64,000 bases of DNA from Alkalihalobacillus deserti (GCF_020734105.1 NZ_JAJAFR010000002.1:62001-126000), one strand, 5' to 3'; counted from the stretch's first letter, positions 1 to 8,961 are shown. The notes: a model not told the origin generated them from the letters alone. Made by a program: numbers and translations.

Positions 1-935
1 GCATTCGTCGATTTTGCAGAATATATGTTAGTTGTGTCAACTTGTATTGAGGAGCCGACTTGGGAAATGGAATGGAGTTCTTGCGTAAAGGGATTATAAC
101 ATCTCCCTTTCATGCGAAAGACTTCACTGGGAAGTTTAGTGAAAAATTGTTCTAAACGACTAAAGTCCACTGGCAGAAAACTCTGATATACAAAAGTTTC
201 AATACCATATTGTCCTATAACTTTCATGTTACTTCTCGAACTGAAAAGATTGGTTTGATCAGCATAGAGGTTGTAGGCTGCTTTCATGTCAAAAGCAGTC
301 TTTTTATCCTCGTTTCTCCAGTTCATATCGTTCAAGTTACTTACTAAAGCTTGCGGTTGTAAATTTTGTATGAACACCATTAATTCACCTAGTCGTTCAT
401 GTGAAAGCTGTTCTGTATTCGACAAAAAAATCATTTCAGCTAGCTCTAACTGATTAATGAGTGTTTCACCAATTGTATACTCTAGTGTAAGGTTAGAATC
501 AAATTCACATATAGTGATCCCATGTTCAGAGTAATAAGAAAACCAAAAGTCCCGTGCATCAATAACATGAATATGGGACTTGATGAACCAATTTTGGTTT
601 CCATTTTGAGAAGTTAAACTTTCAAAGAGAGAATGTTGATGTGAGATTGGATAAATATCTAAAATAATCTCGTCAAAATGATGGTTACAAGATTCCTCTT
701 CTAGTGCAGTGATCAGATTGGGTATTGTATTTATCTCTACATGATGAACAGCTTCACTAATAAAGTGTGTAAGAGGAAAGGGATCTTCTGAATGGATGAC
801 TAACTTAACATCTGTAGGGCGAAAGAGAATCACCCTAATGTTGGTTTGCTTATTTCCTTGCATTCTTCTAATTACATCACATTTGTCTTTTAAAGAGAAG
901 CCTGTTACGACTGTTAGAGGTTTTTGTTTTTCCAA
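1..935 (-). CDS. CobW/COG0523-like protein with degenerate P-loop (partial, 3' end outside window)
   Basis: I translated this leftward frame from a TTG at 935, preceded by AAGGGA and an in-frame stop just upstream; it runs off the left edge. Spacing to rpsN2 is 16 bases, so the two are probably co-transcribed. The overall pattern is CobW/YciC: an N-terminal strand leading into a P-loop position, a middle VIDARDF block, a NQLELAEMIFLS block (equivalent to the QIEFADVIVLNK region), and a C-terminal FVYQSFLPVDFSRLEQFF region like the CobW C-terminal domain. The P-loop position, however, reads GFSLKDKCDV instead of GxxGxGKTT, and the NKxD motif is replaced by SNTEQ. Family members are zinc-related GTPase metallochaperones. 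This one likely cannot hydrolyse GTP normally. Association with zinc limitation is inferred from the neighbours. Confidence 0.7.
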   Translation of the reverse strand, partial: MEKQKPLTVVTGFSLKDKCDVIRRMQGNKQTNIRVILFRPTDVKLVIHSEDPFPLTHFISEAVHHVEINTIPNLITALEEESCNHHFDEIILDIYPISHQHSLFESLTSQNGNQNWFIKSHIHVIDARDFWFSYYSEHGITICEFDSNLTLEYTIGETLINQLELAEMIFLSNTEQLSHERLGELMVFIQNLQPQALVSNLNDMNWRNEDKKTAFDMKAAYNLYADQTNLFSSRSNMKVIGQYGIETFVYQSFLPVDFSRLEQFFTKLPSEVFRMKGRCYNPFTQELHSISQVGSSIQVDTTNIYSAKSTN

Positions 936-951
936 TCTTCACACATCCCTT

Positions 952-1221
952 TTACCAACTTGATTTTTTCACACCCGGTACCTGACCTTTATGAGCCAAC
1001 TCTCTAAAAGCAATCCTTGAGAGCTTAAATTTACGTAGAACACCACGTGGCCGGCCCGTCAGCTCGCATCTTCTTGTTAATCGGCTAGGTGCAGAATCCC
1101 GCGGAAGCTTACTGAGCGCTATATAATCACCCTTTTCTTTTAGTTCTCTTCTTCTTTCAGCATAGCGTGCAACAAGCTCCTGTCTTTGCTTTTCCTTTGC
1201 AACCTTTGACTTTTTTGCCAT
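952..1221 (-). CDS. rpsN2: Zinc-independent 30S ribosomal protein S14 (C-minus paralog)
   Basis: The 89-residue protein has the S14 signature ([18 protein letters not shown] and the [14 protein letters not shown] end) and lacks the CxxC...CxxC zinc ribbon, which defines the 'C-minus' form. In Bacillus this paralog replaces zinc-containing S14 in the small ribosomal subunit when zinc is scarce and is repressed by Zur. I place the start at the ATG at 1221, with AAAGGTGG 8 bases upstream; a GTG at 1233 in the same frame overlaps that ribosome binding site. A Zur-type palindrome lies at 1253-1267. The gene leads an apparent leftward operon with the CobW-like gene. Confidence 0.93.
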   Translation of the reverse strand: MAKKSKVAKEKQRQELVARYAERRRELKEKGDYIALSKLPRDSAPSRLTRRCELTGRPRGVLRKFKLSRIAFRELAHKGQVPGVKKSSW

Positions 1222-1252
1222 TATGACAACCACCTTTCTAATCGTTTGATAA

Positions 1253-1267
1253 TCAAAATCATTACGA
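1253..1267. promoter_or_regulatory. Zur box for rpsN2
   Basis: The sequence TCAAAATCATTACGA matches 12 of the 14 defined positions of the Bacillus Zur operator TCGTAATNATTACGA. It lies 32 bases upstream of the rpsN2 start, where zinc-loaded Zur would block transcription. Confidence 0.7.
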
Positions 1268-1319
1268 TTTATATGATAGAGGAAATCATCTATGAAGTAA
1301 AGTTTTCACAAAAAATAAT

Positions 1320-1334
1320 TCGTAAATATTACGA
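1320..1334. promoter_or_regulatory. Zur box for the rightward ABC transporter
   Basis: TCGTAAATATTACGA has perfect 6-base inverted arms around a 3-base centre and closely matches the Bacillus Zur operator. It ends 7 bases before the -35 hexamer of the rightward promoter at 1342, so the oligopeptide/nickel-type importer is likely induced by zinc starvation. Confidence 0.75.
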
Positions 1335-1341
1335 TTTGTTA

Positions 1342-1371
1342 TTGACGATTGCTAATAGTTTTAAGTATAGT
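1342..1371 (+). promoter_or_regulatory. Sigma-A promoter of the metal-importer operon
   Basis: TTGACG (1342-1347) and TATAGT (1366-1371) are separated by 18 bases. The Zur box lies directly upstream and the first gene starts about 65 bases downstream. Confidence 0.6.
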
Positions 1372-1437
1372 TTATAAGTGCAAATAATAACTATTTCGAT
1401 TTGCGATGACTTTTCGGAAAAAGGAGTAATATAATTC

Positions 1438-3000
1438 ATGATAAAAAAGAATGCCATTATTCAAATGCTTTTTGTCTTTGTTCTCATTTTAATGACAGGT
1501 TGTAATAATCAAAGTGAAGGTTCTACATCTAAAATGCAGGAAGAAAGTACAACTGAGTCTTCAGAGATAGAAGATAAGTCTTTAACACTGTTATTCAGCT
1601 TTGCCTCTAAAACGATCGATCCTCATCAGGACTGGATGGGTGTTCGTGCAGGTATTGCAGAGACATTAGTAAAAATTGATGAAGACTTACAAATCCAGCC
1701 ATGGTTAGCTGAATCATGGGAGCAAAACGATGAGAGATCATGGACATTTAACATTCAAAATGGTGTTACATTCCACGACGGAACTCCCGTTGATGGGGAG
1801 GCTGTAAAAGCTTCGTTTGAGCGTGTAATGAATGTAAATGATGCGATTGCAACTAACTTAAAAATTGAATCTATGGAAGCAAACGGACAACAAATTACCT
1901 TTATAACTACAGAAGAGTATCCAGCATTTCTTTCTGAGCTAGTACATACAAATACTTCTATTATAAAGGCGGATGTAGAAAATACTAGTGAACAACCAAT
2001 CGCAACAGGTCCTTTCCAAGTGGTTGACTTTACAGCGGAAGCAGAGATTAAGCTGGAAAGATACGAAGATTACTGGGACGGAGTGGCGAATATTGATGAG
2101 GTGACAATAAAGTTTAACTCTGATGGGAATGTTCGAGCACTTGCTCTTCAATCAGGTGAAGCAGAGATTGCTTATCATTTGCCTCCTGAGGCGTTAGGTC
2201 CAATCGAAAATAGTGAAAACCTTCGCGTTGAATCAATTTCAAGCTTACGTGTTCATTTTCTTCTATATAATCAGGCAAAGCCAGCATTACAAGATGTAAG
2301 AGTTCGAAAGGCACTAGATTTCCTTGTTAATCGTCCTGTAACAGTAAGTGAGATTATGAATGGGCATGCAACGGCTGCCAATGGGCCGTTCAATCCTGAT
2401 TTTGCATTCGCAAGTGAAGAAGAGCCAGAAAGCTATGATCCAGAACAAGCTGAGGTTTTACTGAAGGAAGCAGGATACGCGATGAATGAGGATGGGAAGT
2501 TAGAAAAAGAGGGAGAGGTCCTTGAGTTAACATTGGCAACTTTTCAGGGACGACCAGAACTTCCATTAATGGCACAATACTTGCAAGCAGAAGCTGCAAG
2601 TCTAGGAATTGAGATTAATATTGTAACGGTTGAGAACATTGATAGTTATTTATGGGATCAACAGGAAGAATGGGATCTAGTGACGTACTCTATATTAACG
2701 GCACCTCGAGGAGATGGCGGCTATTTCTTAAATGTTGCCTATTTACCAGATGGTTCTTTAAATCCAGGACAAATCGATATTCCTGAAGTAAATGAAATAA
2801 CGAAACAACTAAATGTGACAGCTGATTTAAAAGAGCGTGTTGATCTGCAAAAGCAAGCTGTGGCTATCATTCAGGATGAGGTTCCACAATCGTTTATTTT
2901 ATATCCTCATATTATTGTAGGAGTCAATGAACGAGTAAAGAACTGGAGACCAGGATCTGAAGAATACTACTTAATTACAAATAAAATGGATGTAGAATAG
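1438..3000 (+). CDS. Nickel/metallophore-type ABC transporter substrate-binding lipoprotein
   Basis: A 520-residue family 5 extracellular solute-binding protein. The N-terminus has a hydrophobic signal and the lipobox LMTGC, so it would be lipid-anchored outside the membrane. The body resembles NikA/CntA: a WTFNIQNGVTFHDGTPVDGE block, a YWDG block, and a GRPELPLMAQ segment where NikA-type proteins carry the metal-complex-contacting Arg. The ATG follows AAAAAGGAG. It opens a five-gene operon with two permeases and two ATPases. The family binds peptides, nickel chelates or opine metallophores; the Zur box upstream makes a zinc-metallophore complex the most likely ligand here, but that is inference. 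No metallophore biosynthesis genes are visible in the window. Confidence 0.85.
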   Translation: MIKKNAIIQMLFVFVLILMTGCNNQSEGSTSKMQEESTTESSEIEDKSLTLLFSFASKTIDPHQDWMGVRAGIAETLVKIDEDLQIQPWLAESWEQNDERSWTFNIQNGVTFHDGTPVDGEAVKASFERVMNVNDAIATNLKIESMEANGQQITFITTEEYPAFLSELVHTNTSIIKADVENTSEQPIATGPFQVVDFTAEAEIKLERYEDYWDGVANIDEVTIKFNSDGNVRALALQSGEAEIAYHLPPEALGPIENSENLRVESISSLRVHFLLYNQAKPALQDVRVRKALDFLVNRPVTVSEIMNGHATAANGPFNPDFAFASEEEPESYDPEQAEVLLKEAGYAMNEDGKLEKEGEVLELTLATFQGRPELPLMAQYLQAEAASLGIEINIVTVENIDSYLWDQQEEWDLVTYSILTAPRGDGGYFLNVAYLPDGSLNPGQIDIPEVNEITKQLNVTADLKERVDLQKQAVAIIQDEVPQSFILYPHIIVGVNERVKNWRPGSEEYYLITNKMDVE

Positions 3001-3007
3001 TAGAAAG

Positions 3008-3040
3008 GTGAAAGTGTCTTAAGATACTTTCACTTTTCTT
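3008..3040 (+). terminator. Intra-operon terminator/attenuator
   Basis: GTGAAAGTGTCTTAAGATAC... forms a 26-base near-perfect palindrome (3008-3033, one G-U pair) followed by TTTTCTT. It sits between the binding-protein gene and the permease genes and would lower transporter-core expression relative to the lipoprotein. Confidence 0.75.
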
Positions 3041-3079
3041 GTTAGCTTTTTATCAATCGATGTTTGGGAGGTGTGTAAT

Positions 3080-4030
3080 ATGCAGAAAGTTTTGTCTATA
3101 ATTGGTTCCAGGATGGTCCAATTAGTCATAATGGTTTTAATCCTTTCTTTTGTGACTTTTTTATTAATGAAATTGACACCGGGTGATCCTATCAGAGCTA
3201 TTTTAAAGGTAGATGATGTGATCGCAACGACAGCTGAAGAGGAAAGGTTAATGAAAGAATATGGATTTGATCAACCAGTCTTAGTGCAATATAGTCGGTG
3301 GATTTGGAGTGTTGCACAATTTGATCTAGGAGAATCTATCATCGCTAAAAGGCCTGTGCTCGATATGATTTTAAGCAGATTGCCAGCGACAATTACTTTA
3401 TCGATAGGAGGCTTGATTGTACTCTTTCTCATTTCAGTTCCACTAGGGACGTTAGGAGCTGTATATGAAGATCGTTGGCCTGATTATTTAAGTAGATGGA
3501 TAGCTCTTGTGGGAGCTTCAATTCCGAGCTTTTGGCTTGGGTTATTACTAATCTATTTTTTCTCGCTAAAACTGAACCTCTTACCAGTAATGGGCAAAGG
3601 TACGTTCGCTCACTTTGTTTTGCCTTCTATAACTCTTGGTGTCGCCATGGCTCCTATGTATATTAGGCTTTTGCGAGAAAGGCTCATTTCTACGTTGCAA
3701 AGCTCGTACATTGAAGCTGCAAAAGCAAGGGGGCTGCTAAAAAGTCGGATTCTTCTTTTTCATGCCCTAAGAGGAAGTCTGATCCCGCTAGTCACGATGT
3801 TTGGATTAAGCATTGGCAGTCTACTCGGAGGAATAACCGTTATTGAGATTCTTTTTTCCTGGCCAGGAATGGGGGAACTGATTGTGAATGCCGTAATGCA
3901 ACGTGATTACCCAGTCATCCAAGGATATATCCTTATAGTAGGTTTCCTAGTAGTAATAACAAATCTTATCGTAGATTTATTGTATTTGGTTATTAACCCT
4001 CAAATCAAGCAAGGAAAGGAGCTAGTGTAG
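3080..4030 (+). CDS. Nickel/oligopeptide-type ABC transporter permease 1 (NikB-like)
   Basis: A 316-residue inner-membrane permease of the DppB/NikB family with an N-terminal transmembrane helix followed by the conserved LMKLTPGDP motif, further helices, and the EAA loop EAAKARGLLKSRILLFHALR that docks the ATPases. I start it at the ATG at 3080, 6 bases after GGGAGGTG; an upstream in-frame GTG (3071) overlaps that site. Its stop overlaps the GTG start of the next gene, so translation is coupled. Confidence 0.9.
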   Translation: MQKVLSIIGSRMVQLVIMVLILSFVTFLLMKLTPGDPIRAILKVDDVIATTAEEERLMKEYGFDQPVLVQYSRWIWSVAQFDLGESIIAKRPVLDMILSRLPATITLSIGGLIVLFLISVPLGTLGAVYEDRWPDYLSRWIALVGASIPSFWLGLLLIYFFSLKLNLLPVMGKGTFAHFVLPSITLGVAMAPMYIRLLRERLISTLQSSYIEAAKARGLLKSRILLFHALRGSLIPLVTMFGLSIGSLLGGITVIEILFSWPGMGELIVNAVMQRDYPVIQGYILIVGFLVVITNLIVDLLYLVINPQIKQGKELV

Positions 4031-4878
4031 TGGAAGTAGTGTTAATTAGAACGGTGCGACTTTTTCAGAATCCTAGTTTAGCTATTGGTATGTTCCTTGC
4101 TATGCTTCTTGCAGGTATCACGTTTCTTGGGGGGAGCCTCGTTTATCATGATCCCTTTCAAATTGATATGGGAAACAGATTGCTAGGGGCATCTTCTGAT
4201 CATTGGCTTGGAACGGATCAATTAGGTCGGGATGTTTTTTCAAGAATAGCATATGGCGCCAAATTAACGATTGGACTCGGGCTGTTTGCCATACTAATGG
4301 CTATATTTATAGGCGTGCCTATCGGTCTTATTTCTGGTTACATTGGCGGGAAAATAGATGCTTTTTTTATGAGAATCATAGATGGAATTCTAGCTTTTCC
4401 TGATTTTATTTTAGCTATAGCAATAGCTGGTATGTTAGGCCCTAGCTTAACGAATATTATCATTGCCATTGTTTTAGTAAGGTGGATAGTTTATGCTCGC
4501 GTGGTCCGAGGGTTAGTCCTTGCGGAAAAAGAAAAAGAGTATGTTTTAGTTTCAAAAGTATCTCATTCTAGTTCCTATAAAACAATCCGAATGCATTTGT
4601 TACCACAAGTGATGCCAGACATAATTGTCATGGCTGCGATTGATGTGGGTAAAGTGATCTTACTAATATCAGCGATGTCATATATTGGTCTTGGGGCACA
4701 ACCGCCTATCCCGGAATGGGGAGCAATGCTTAACGATGGACGAGGGTACTTTCAAGTGATCCCTTCACTGATGATCTATCCAGGGCTTGCAATCATGTTA
4801 ACTGTTTTATGCTGTAACTTACTAGGAGATGGGTTAAAAAGTTATTTTGATATCCGTAAAGGGAGGGATTATTTATGA
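4030..4878 (+). CDS. Nickel/oligopeptide-type ABC transporter permease 2 (NikC-like)
   Basis: A 282-residue DppC/NikC-type permease. HWLGTDQLGRDVFSRIAYGA is the family hallmark at the start of the permease core. The GTG start overlaps the preceding TAG stop (TAGTG) and the end overlaps the next ATG by 4 bases. The cytoplasmic EAA loop is less canonical than in permease 1 (VLAEKEKEYVLVSKVSHSSS). It pairs with the preceding permease to form the channel. Confidence 0.9.
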   Translation: MEVVLIRTVRLFQNPSLAIGMFLAMLLAGITFLGGSLVYHDPFQIDMGNRLLGASSDHWLGTDQLGRDVFSRIAYGAKLTIGLGLFAILMAIFIGVPIGLISGYIGGKIDAFFMRIIDGILAFPDFILAIAIAGMLGPSLTNIIIAIVLVRWIVYARVVRGLVLAEKEKEYVLVSKVSHSSSYKTIRMHLLPQVMPDIIVMAAIDVGKVILLISAMSYIGLGAQPPIPEWGAMLNDGRGYFQVIPSLMIYPGLAIMLTVLCCNLLGDGLKSYFDIRKGRDYL

Positions 4879-5693
4879 GCGAGCCTCTTATATCGATACA
4901 AGATTTACAGTTAGAGAGCAGAGTCGGAGAAAAGTCGCTTTTGAAAAATGTGAATATAGAAGTGAAAAAGGGTGAAATTGTTGGCTTAATTGGAGAAAGT
5001 GGAAGCGGGAAAAGCTTAACAGCGAAAGCCATCATGGCTCTTCTTCCTGTAGGAATGAATGTAAGTGGACGTATCTTATATAAGAACAACGATTTAATAA
5101 AGGTCCCATCAAAACAACACCGGAAATTTCTGGGGAAAGAAATAGGCATGATTTTTCAAGACTACCGTGGGAGTTTTACCCCCTTTATTAAGATTGGAAA
5201 GCAAATGATTGAGACGATTCGTACCCATTTTGTAGTTCGAAAAAAAGAAGCAAAGAATATCGCTTATCAAGTACTTGAAGAAATGGGTCTAGATTCAGAA
5301 CGAGTTTATCATAGTTATCCGTTTCAATTAAGTGGTGGTCAGGTTCAGCGTGCGGCCATTGCGATGGCTTTAGCATTAAAACCATCCTTGCTTATATGTG
5401 ATGAGATCACAACGGCTTTAGACGTAATGAATGGAGAGAAAGTCTTAAGTTATATTGATCAAATTCGGCAGGAAACCGGTTGTGCTGTCCTGATGATTAC
5501 TCATGATCTAGCACAAGCTTATAAGCGAACGGATCGCATGTATGTGATGCATCAAGGTGAAATCGTTGAAGAAGGTTTACCCGAACAGATTCGCTGTCAT
5601 CATAAGCATCCATATACAAAAAAACTATGCTCTTGTTTGCTTTCCCTACCTGAAGAACAATCCGTACGAAATGAAAGAGTGGTTTCGATATGA
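4875..5693 (+). CDS. ABC transporter ATP-binding protein (NikD/DppD-like)
   Basis: 272 residues with Walker A GESGSGKS, Q-loop IFQDYRGSFTPF, ABC signature LSGGQVQRAAIA, Walker B LLICDEITTALD (Ile in place of the usual Pro) and the switch His in MITHDL. It is one half of the heterodimeric ATPase that energises the metal-chelate importer. It overlaps both neighbours by 4 bases (ATGA), so the whole set is translationally coupled. Confidence 0.9.
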   Translation: MSEPLISIQDLQLESRVGEKSLLKNVNIEVKKGEIVGLIGESGSGKSLTAKAIMALLPVGMNVSGRILYKNNDLIKVPSKQHRKFLGKEIGMIFQDYRGSFTPFIKIGKQMIETIRTHFVVRKKEAKNIAYQVLEEMGLDSERVYHSYPFQLSGGQVQRAAIAMALALKPSLLICDEITTALDVMNGEKVLSYIDQIRQETGCAVLMITHDLAQAYKRTDRMYVMHQGEIVEEGLPEQIRCHHKHPYTKKLCSCLLSLPEEQSVRNERVVSI

Positions 5694-6460
5694 GTCTAAT
5701 TGTAGAGTGTCTATCAAAACGGTTTTCTAAGGGCATTCCTGCTTTGGATAACATATCTTTTCGTGTGAAAGCGGGAGAATGCCTAGGGATAGTAGGCGAA
5801 AGTGGTAGTGGGAAAAGTACTTTAGCAAGAGTGCTTTTAGGATTAGAACCATATAATGAAGGCAATCTTACGTTTAATGGGAAACCGATAGCTCCGAAGA
5901 AAAGAGCCCTGTTACGCCAATACCGAAAGAGTGTTCAAATGATCTTCCAAGATTCGACTAGTACGCTGAACCCAAAGCTGCCGATATGGAAAAGTGTATT
6001 AGAACCTCTAGATAACTTTAAGGAAATTACCCCTTCTTTTCTAACGACAGAAGGACTTTCAAGAAAAGAAATGGCAGAAGAGCTTTTAGCATTAGTGGGG
6101 TTAGACAAACAAATGGCCGATCGCTATCCAGGAGAATTAAGTGGAGGACAAAAACAGCGAGTGAGTATCGCTAGAGCTTTAAGCATTGAACCATCCCTTC
6201 TTGTTTGTGACGAACCTACAGCAAGCTTAGATGTTACGGTTCAAGTTCAAATTTTGCGTCTTTTGAAGGATCTTCAGAAAAAAACGAACATGACGATTCT
6301 TTTTATCTCTCATGATATAAGGGCTGTTACATTTTTATGTGAAAAAGTGATTGTTCTTAGGGATGGTTCCATTGTCGATCAGTTTCAGCTGGCAGAACTT
6401 TATCATAAGGATCGTCATCCCTATACAAAAGCCTTGATTAAAGCAGCTTCAATCGAGTAA
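5690..6460 (+). CDS. ABC transporter ATP-binding protein (NikE/DppF-like)
   Basis: 256 residues, second ATPase of the operon: Walker A GESGSGKST, MIFQDSTSTLNPK Q-loop, LSGGQKQRVSIARAL signature, Walker B LLVCDEPTASLD and switch His in FISHD. The C-terminal HPYTKALI segment is typical of the oligopeptide/nickel family. It ends the transcription unit; no strong terminator is obvious before 6642. Confidence 0.9.
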   Translation: MSLIVECLSKRFSKGIPALDNISFRVKAGECLGIVGESGSGKSTLARVLLGLEPYNEGNLTFNGKPIAPKKRALLRQYRKSVQMIFQDSTSTLNPKLPIWKSVLEPLDNFKEITPSFLTTEGLSRKEMAEELLALVGLDKQMADRYPGELSGGQKQRVSIARALSIEPSLLVCDEPTASLDVTVQVQILRLLKDLQKKTNMTILFISHDIRAVTFLCEKVIVLRDGSIVDQFQLAELYHKDRHPYTKALIKAASIE

Positions 6461-6580
6461 CAGAACAATCAGTGAGTGTGAAGATGACCTACCAAAAAAA
6501 TTTTTTTATTGAGAAATATTCCTTTCCTTTAAATGTTAATGATACGCGTAATGGTTTCTATTAATCTTGTGTTAAACTCT

Positions 6581-6586
6581 TATAAT
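6581..6586 (+). promoter_or_regulatory. Candidate -10 box (TATAAT) for the GNAT gene
   Basis: A perfect TATAAT followed by TG lies 55 bases upstream of the acetyltransferase start. No good -35 hexamer is visible at 16-18 bases, so this is a weak assignment. Confidence 0.35.
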
Positions 6587-6641
6587 GTAATGAATTGATA
6601 CAGTAATATAAATCATATTTGCGAAAAATGAAGGAGAACTT

Positions 6642-7148
6642 ATGATTAACATTCGAGAAGTAAGAACAGAAGACATCAATGCAGTCTCAACCTTTATACT
6701 TGCAACGATGCAGGAGGTCTATCCTTTTCCATTAAGTAAGGCATCTAGAAATGATCTTGATGACATGGAGAAGTTGTTTATCAATCGACATGATGCAACT
6801 ATTATGGCAGCATTCTTGAATGATAAAGTAGTGGGAACCATTGCTGTTAGACCTTATGATGGGCGCATTGTTTCCTTGAAAGATCGTTATCTGTTAGCGA
6901 CAACTTGTGAAATTATAAAGTGTTATGTAGATCATCAAGTAAGACAACAAGGTATAGGTTCCTTACTTTTTGAGAGAACGGTTGACTATTGTAAACAAAA
7001 AAATTATAAGACCATGTATCTCCATACTCATCGTTTTTTACCTGGTGGTTTAACTTTTTGGAGGAAGAAAGGTTTTCAAATAATACTTGATGAGCAGGGA
7101 AGTTTTCAAACTGTACACATGGAGCAAGAGGTTAATCAGCTTTTGTAA
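6642..7148 (+). CDS. GNAT-family N-acetyltransferase
   Basis: 168 residues with a GCN5-related acetyltransferase fold: N-terminal INIREVRTEDINAVSTFI strand-helix, the acetyl-CoA pyrophosphate loop VRQQGIGSLL, and a C-terminal FWRKKGF motif, where the amide-binding strand ends. The substrate cannot be told from sequence. The ATG follows AAGGAGAA. It is probably a single-gene unit; the MATE gene begins 127 bases further on. Confidence 0.85.
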   Translation: MINIREVRTEDINAVSTFILATMQEVYPFPLSKASRNDLDDMEKLFINRHDATIMAAFLNDKVVGTIAVRPYDGRIVSLKDRYLLATTCEIIKCYVDHQVRQQGIGSLLFERTVDYCKQKNYKTMYLHTHRFLPGGLTFWRKKGFQIILDEQGSFQTVHMEQEVNQLL

Positions 7149-7275
7149 AGAGAGCAAATTAGAGATATGCGAGGTAGCTACTTGAATGTGAACGATCTGC
7201 GAGTGAAAGAGTGTTTTACTAGCAATACGAACAGTAGTCTAGAATTGAACGTAAGAATCGTAAAAGGAGATAAGG

Positions 7276-8622
7276 ATGAAGGCAGCAACCGCTTCTATAG
7301 AAATGAAAGGTGCTTTGACTTTAAGTCATAGGCAGTACTTAGCACTAGCAATACCACTTGTTATTTCCGGTATCTCAACTCCGATATTGGGAGCAGTTGA
7401 TACAGCAGTTGTGGGGCGAATTCCTGACCCAGCTTCGATTGGTGGAGTGGCGATTGGGGCTGTTATTTTTAATACAATGTACTGGCTGCTTGGTTTTCTC
7501 AGGGTTAGTACAAGTGGCTTTACTGCACAAGCAGAAGGAGCAAATAATCAAAAAGAAATGCAATTATCCTTTCTACGCCCGATGATTTTGGCGGTGTTAT
7601 TTGGCTTGTTGTTCATCATTTTACAGCAGCCTATTCTACAAATTTCTTTATCTTTAATTGGAGGAAGCGAAGCGGTATCGACATTTGCAGCAACCTATTT
7701 TTCTATTCGTATTTGGGGGGCTCCATTTATTCTACTAAGCTATGTGATGATTGGTTGGCTTATGGGAATGGGGAATGTACGATTAGCCTTGGCGACCCAA
7801 ATTTTAATGAATGTTTTAAATATCATTTTAGATATAGTTTTTGTTTTAGGTTTGGGGATGGGGGTTAGTGGGGTTGCTTATGCGACACTCATAGCAGAAA
7901 TCAGTGCTGTCTTGTTCGGCGCATGGCTCATTTTCCGTACAAATAGAGTGAAAATAGCTCAGATAAAACTTCCAATGTTAATAGAATCGGAACCTCTAAT
8001 AAAAATGTTGAAAGTCAATCGAGATTTATTCCTGCGAACAGTATGTTTACTTACGATGACCGTGATCTTTACGTCCAAGGGTGCAAGTATGGGTGAAGTA
8101 ACATTAGCTGCCAATGCGATTCTACTGCAAATCCATTACATTATGGCTTATTTGCTTGGCGGATTTGCTAATGCATCGAGTATCATTGTCGGACGGGCAA
8201 TTGGAGGGAGAAATCCATCCCTTTATAAACGTGTATTTTCCTTATCGGCACACTGGGGCTTCATTGCAGCAATCATATTATTTTTATTTATCCTTTTATT
8301 TGGAGGAAATATTGTCGCAGTATTTACAACCATCACGGAAGTAAGAGAGGAAGCAATCGAACTATTAATCTGGATGATGGTTTTTCCTATTGTTGGGTTT
8401 TGGGGATTGCAATTAGACGGAATTTTTTCAGGTGCTACAGAGGCCAAATCGATTAGAGATTCTATGATCCTAGCATTAATCGTATTTTTACTAGCTGTTT
8501 GGTTGTTCGTACCTAACTACCATAATCATGGGATTTGGTTCGCTTTTGTATCATTTAGTCTGGCACGTTCCTTCTTTTTATCGTTATATGTATCGAAATT
8601 AACTAGAACAAAATTTAGTTGA
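7276..8622 (+). CDS. MATE-family efflux transporter (DinF-like)
   Basis: 448 residues with about 12 hydrophobic segments in two pseudo-repeats. The first helix region reads LVISGISTPILGAVDTAVVGR, typical of the DinF branch of MATE exporters, which couple Na+ or H+ influx to drug or organic cation export. The start ATG follows AAAAGGAGATAAGG. Substrate is unknown. Confidence 0.88.
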   Translation: MKAATASIEMKGALTLSHRQYLALAIPLVISGISTPILGAVDTAVVGRIPDPASIGGVAIGAVIFNTMYWLLGFLRVSTSGFTAQAEGANNQKEMQLSFLRPMILAVLFGLLFIILQQPILQISLSLIGGSEAVSTFAATYFSIRIWGAPFILLSYVMIGWLMGMGNVRLALATQILMNVLNIILDIVFVLGLGMGVSGVAYATLIAEISAVLFGAWLIFRTNRVKIAQIKLPMLIESEPLIKMLKVNRDLFLRTVCLLTMTVIFTSKGASMGEVTLAANAILLQIHYIMAYLLGGFANASSIIVGRAIGGRNPSLYKRVFSLSAHWGFIAAIILFLFILLFGGNIVAVFTTITEVREEAIELLIWMMVFPIVGFWGLQLDGIFSGATEAKSIRDSMILALIVFLLAVWLFVPNYHNHGIWFAFVSFSLARSFFLSLYVSKLTRTKFS

Positions 8623-8822
8623 CTTTAATATATAGACTGATAATAGTTCTGGGGGATTATTCGTTTTTCTATTGTAGAGTTATATTCAAATGGACTTAAG
8701 GAGTTCGCATGCAGACGAAGAAATCGTTCAAAAGGCTATTAATGCAATTCGTTAGTATTCCTGTAGAACGTTAATTTTCTATTGCTAGGGTGTTTATTTT
8801 TAAAAGAGAATAAGGATCGATT

Positions 8823-8862
8823 AAGAGTCGAAATGCATAGTAACAGCGTTTCGACTCTTTTT
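8823..8862 (+). terminator. Rho-independent terminator
   Basis: AAGAGTCGAAA pairs with TTTCGACTCTT (11 bp), followed by a T run. It could end read-through from the MATE gene or a short transcript preceding the manganese operon. Confidence 0.75.
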
Positions 8863-8947
8863 GCTGTCTTAGGGTGTAGATTTAATTTTTCAACAAATGA
8901 TTTTTAGGTTGTAATTTAAAAGTAGAATGCATATAATGTAATTAAAG

Positions 8948-8961
8948 TTGCCTTAGGGAAA
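8948..8961. promoter_or_regulatory. MntR operator 1
   Basis: TTGCCTTAGGGAAA matches the Bacillus MntR operator pattern (TTTGCCTTAAGGAAA-like) with one change in the palindromic core. A second copy lies 106 bases downstream. Confidence 0.65.
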
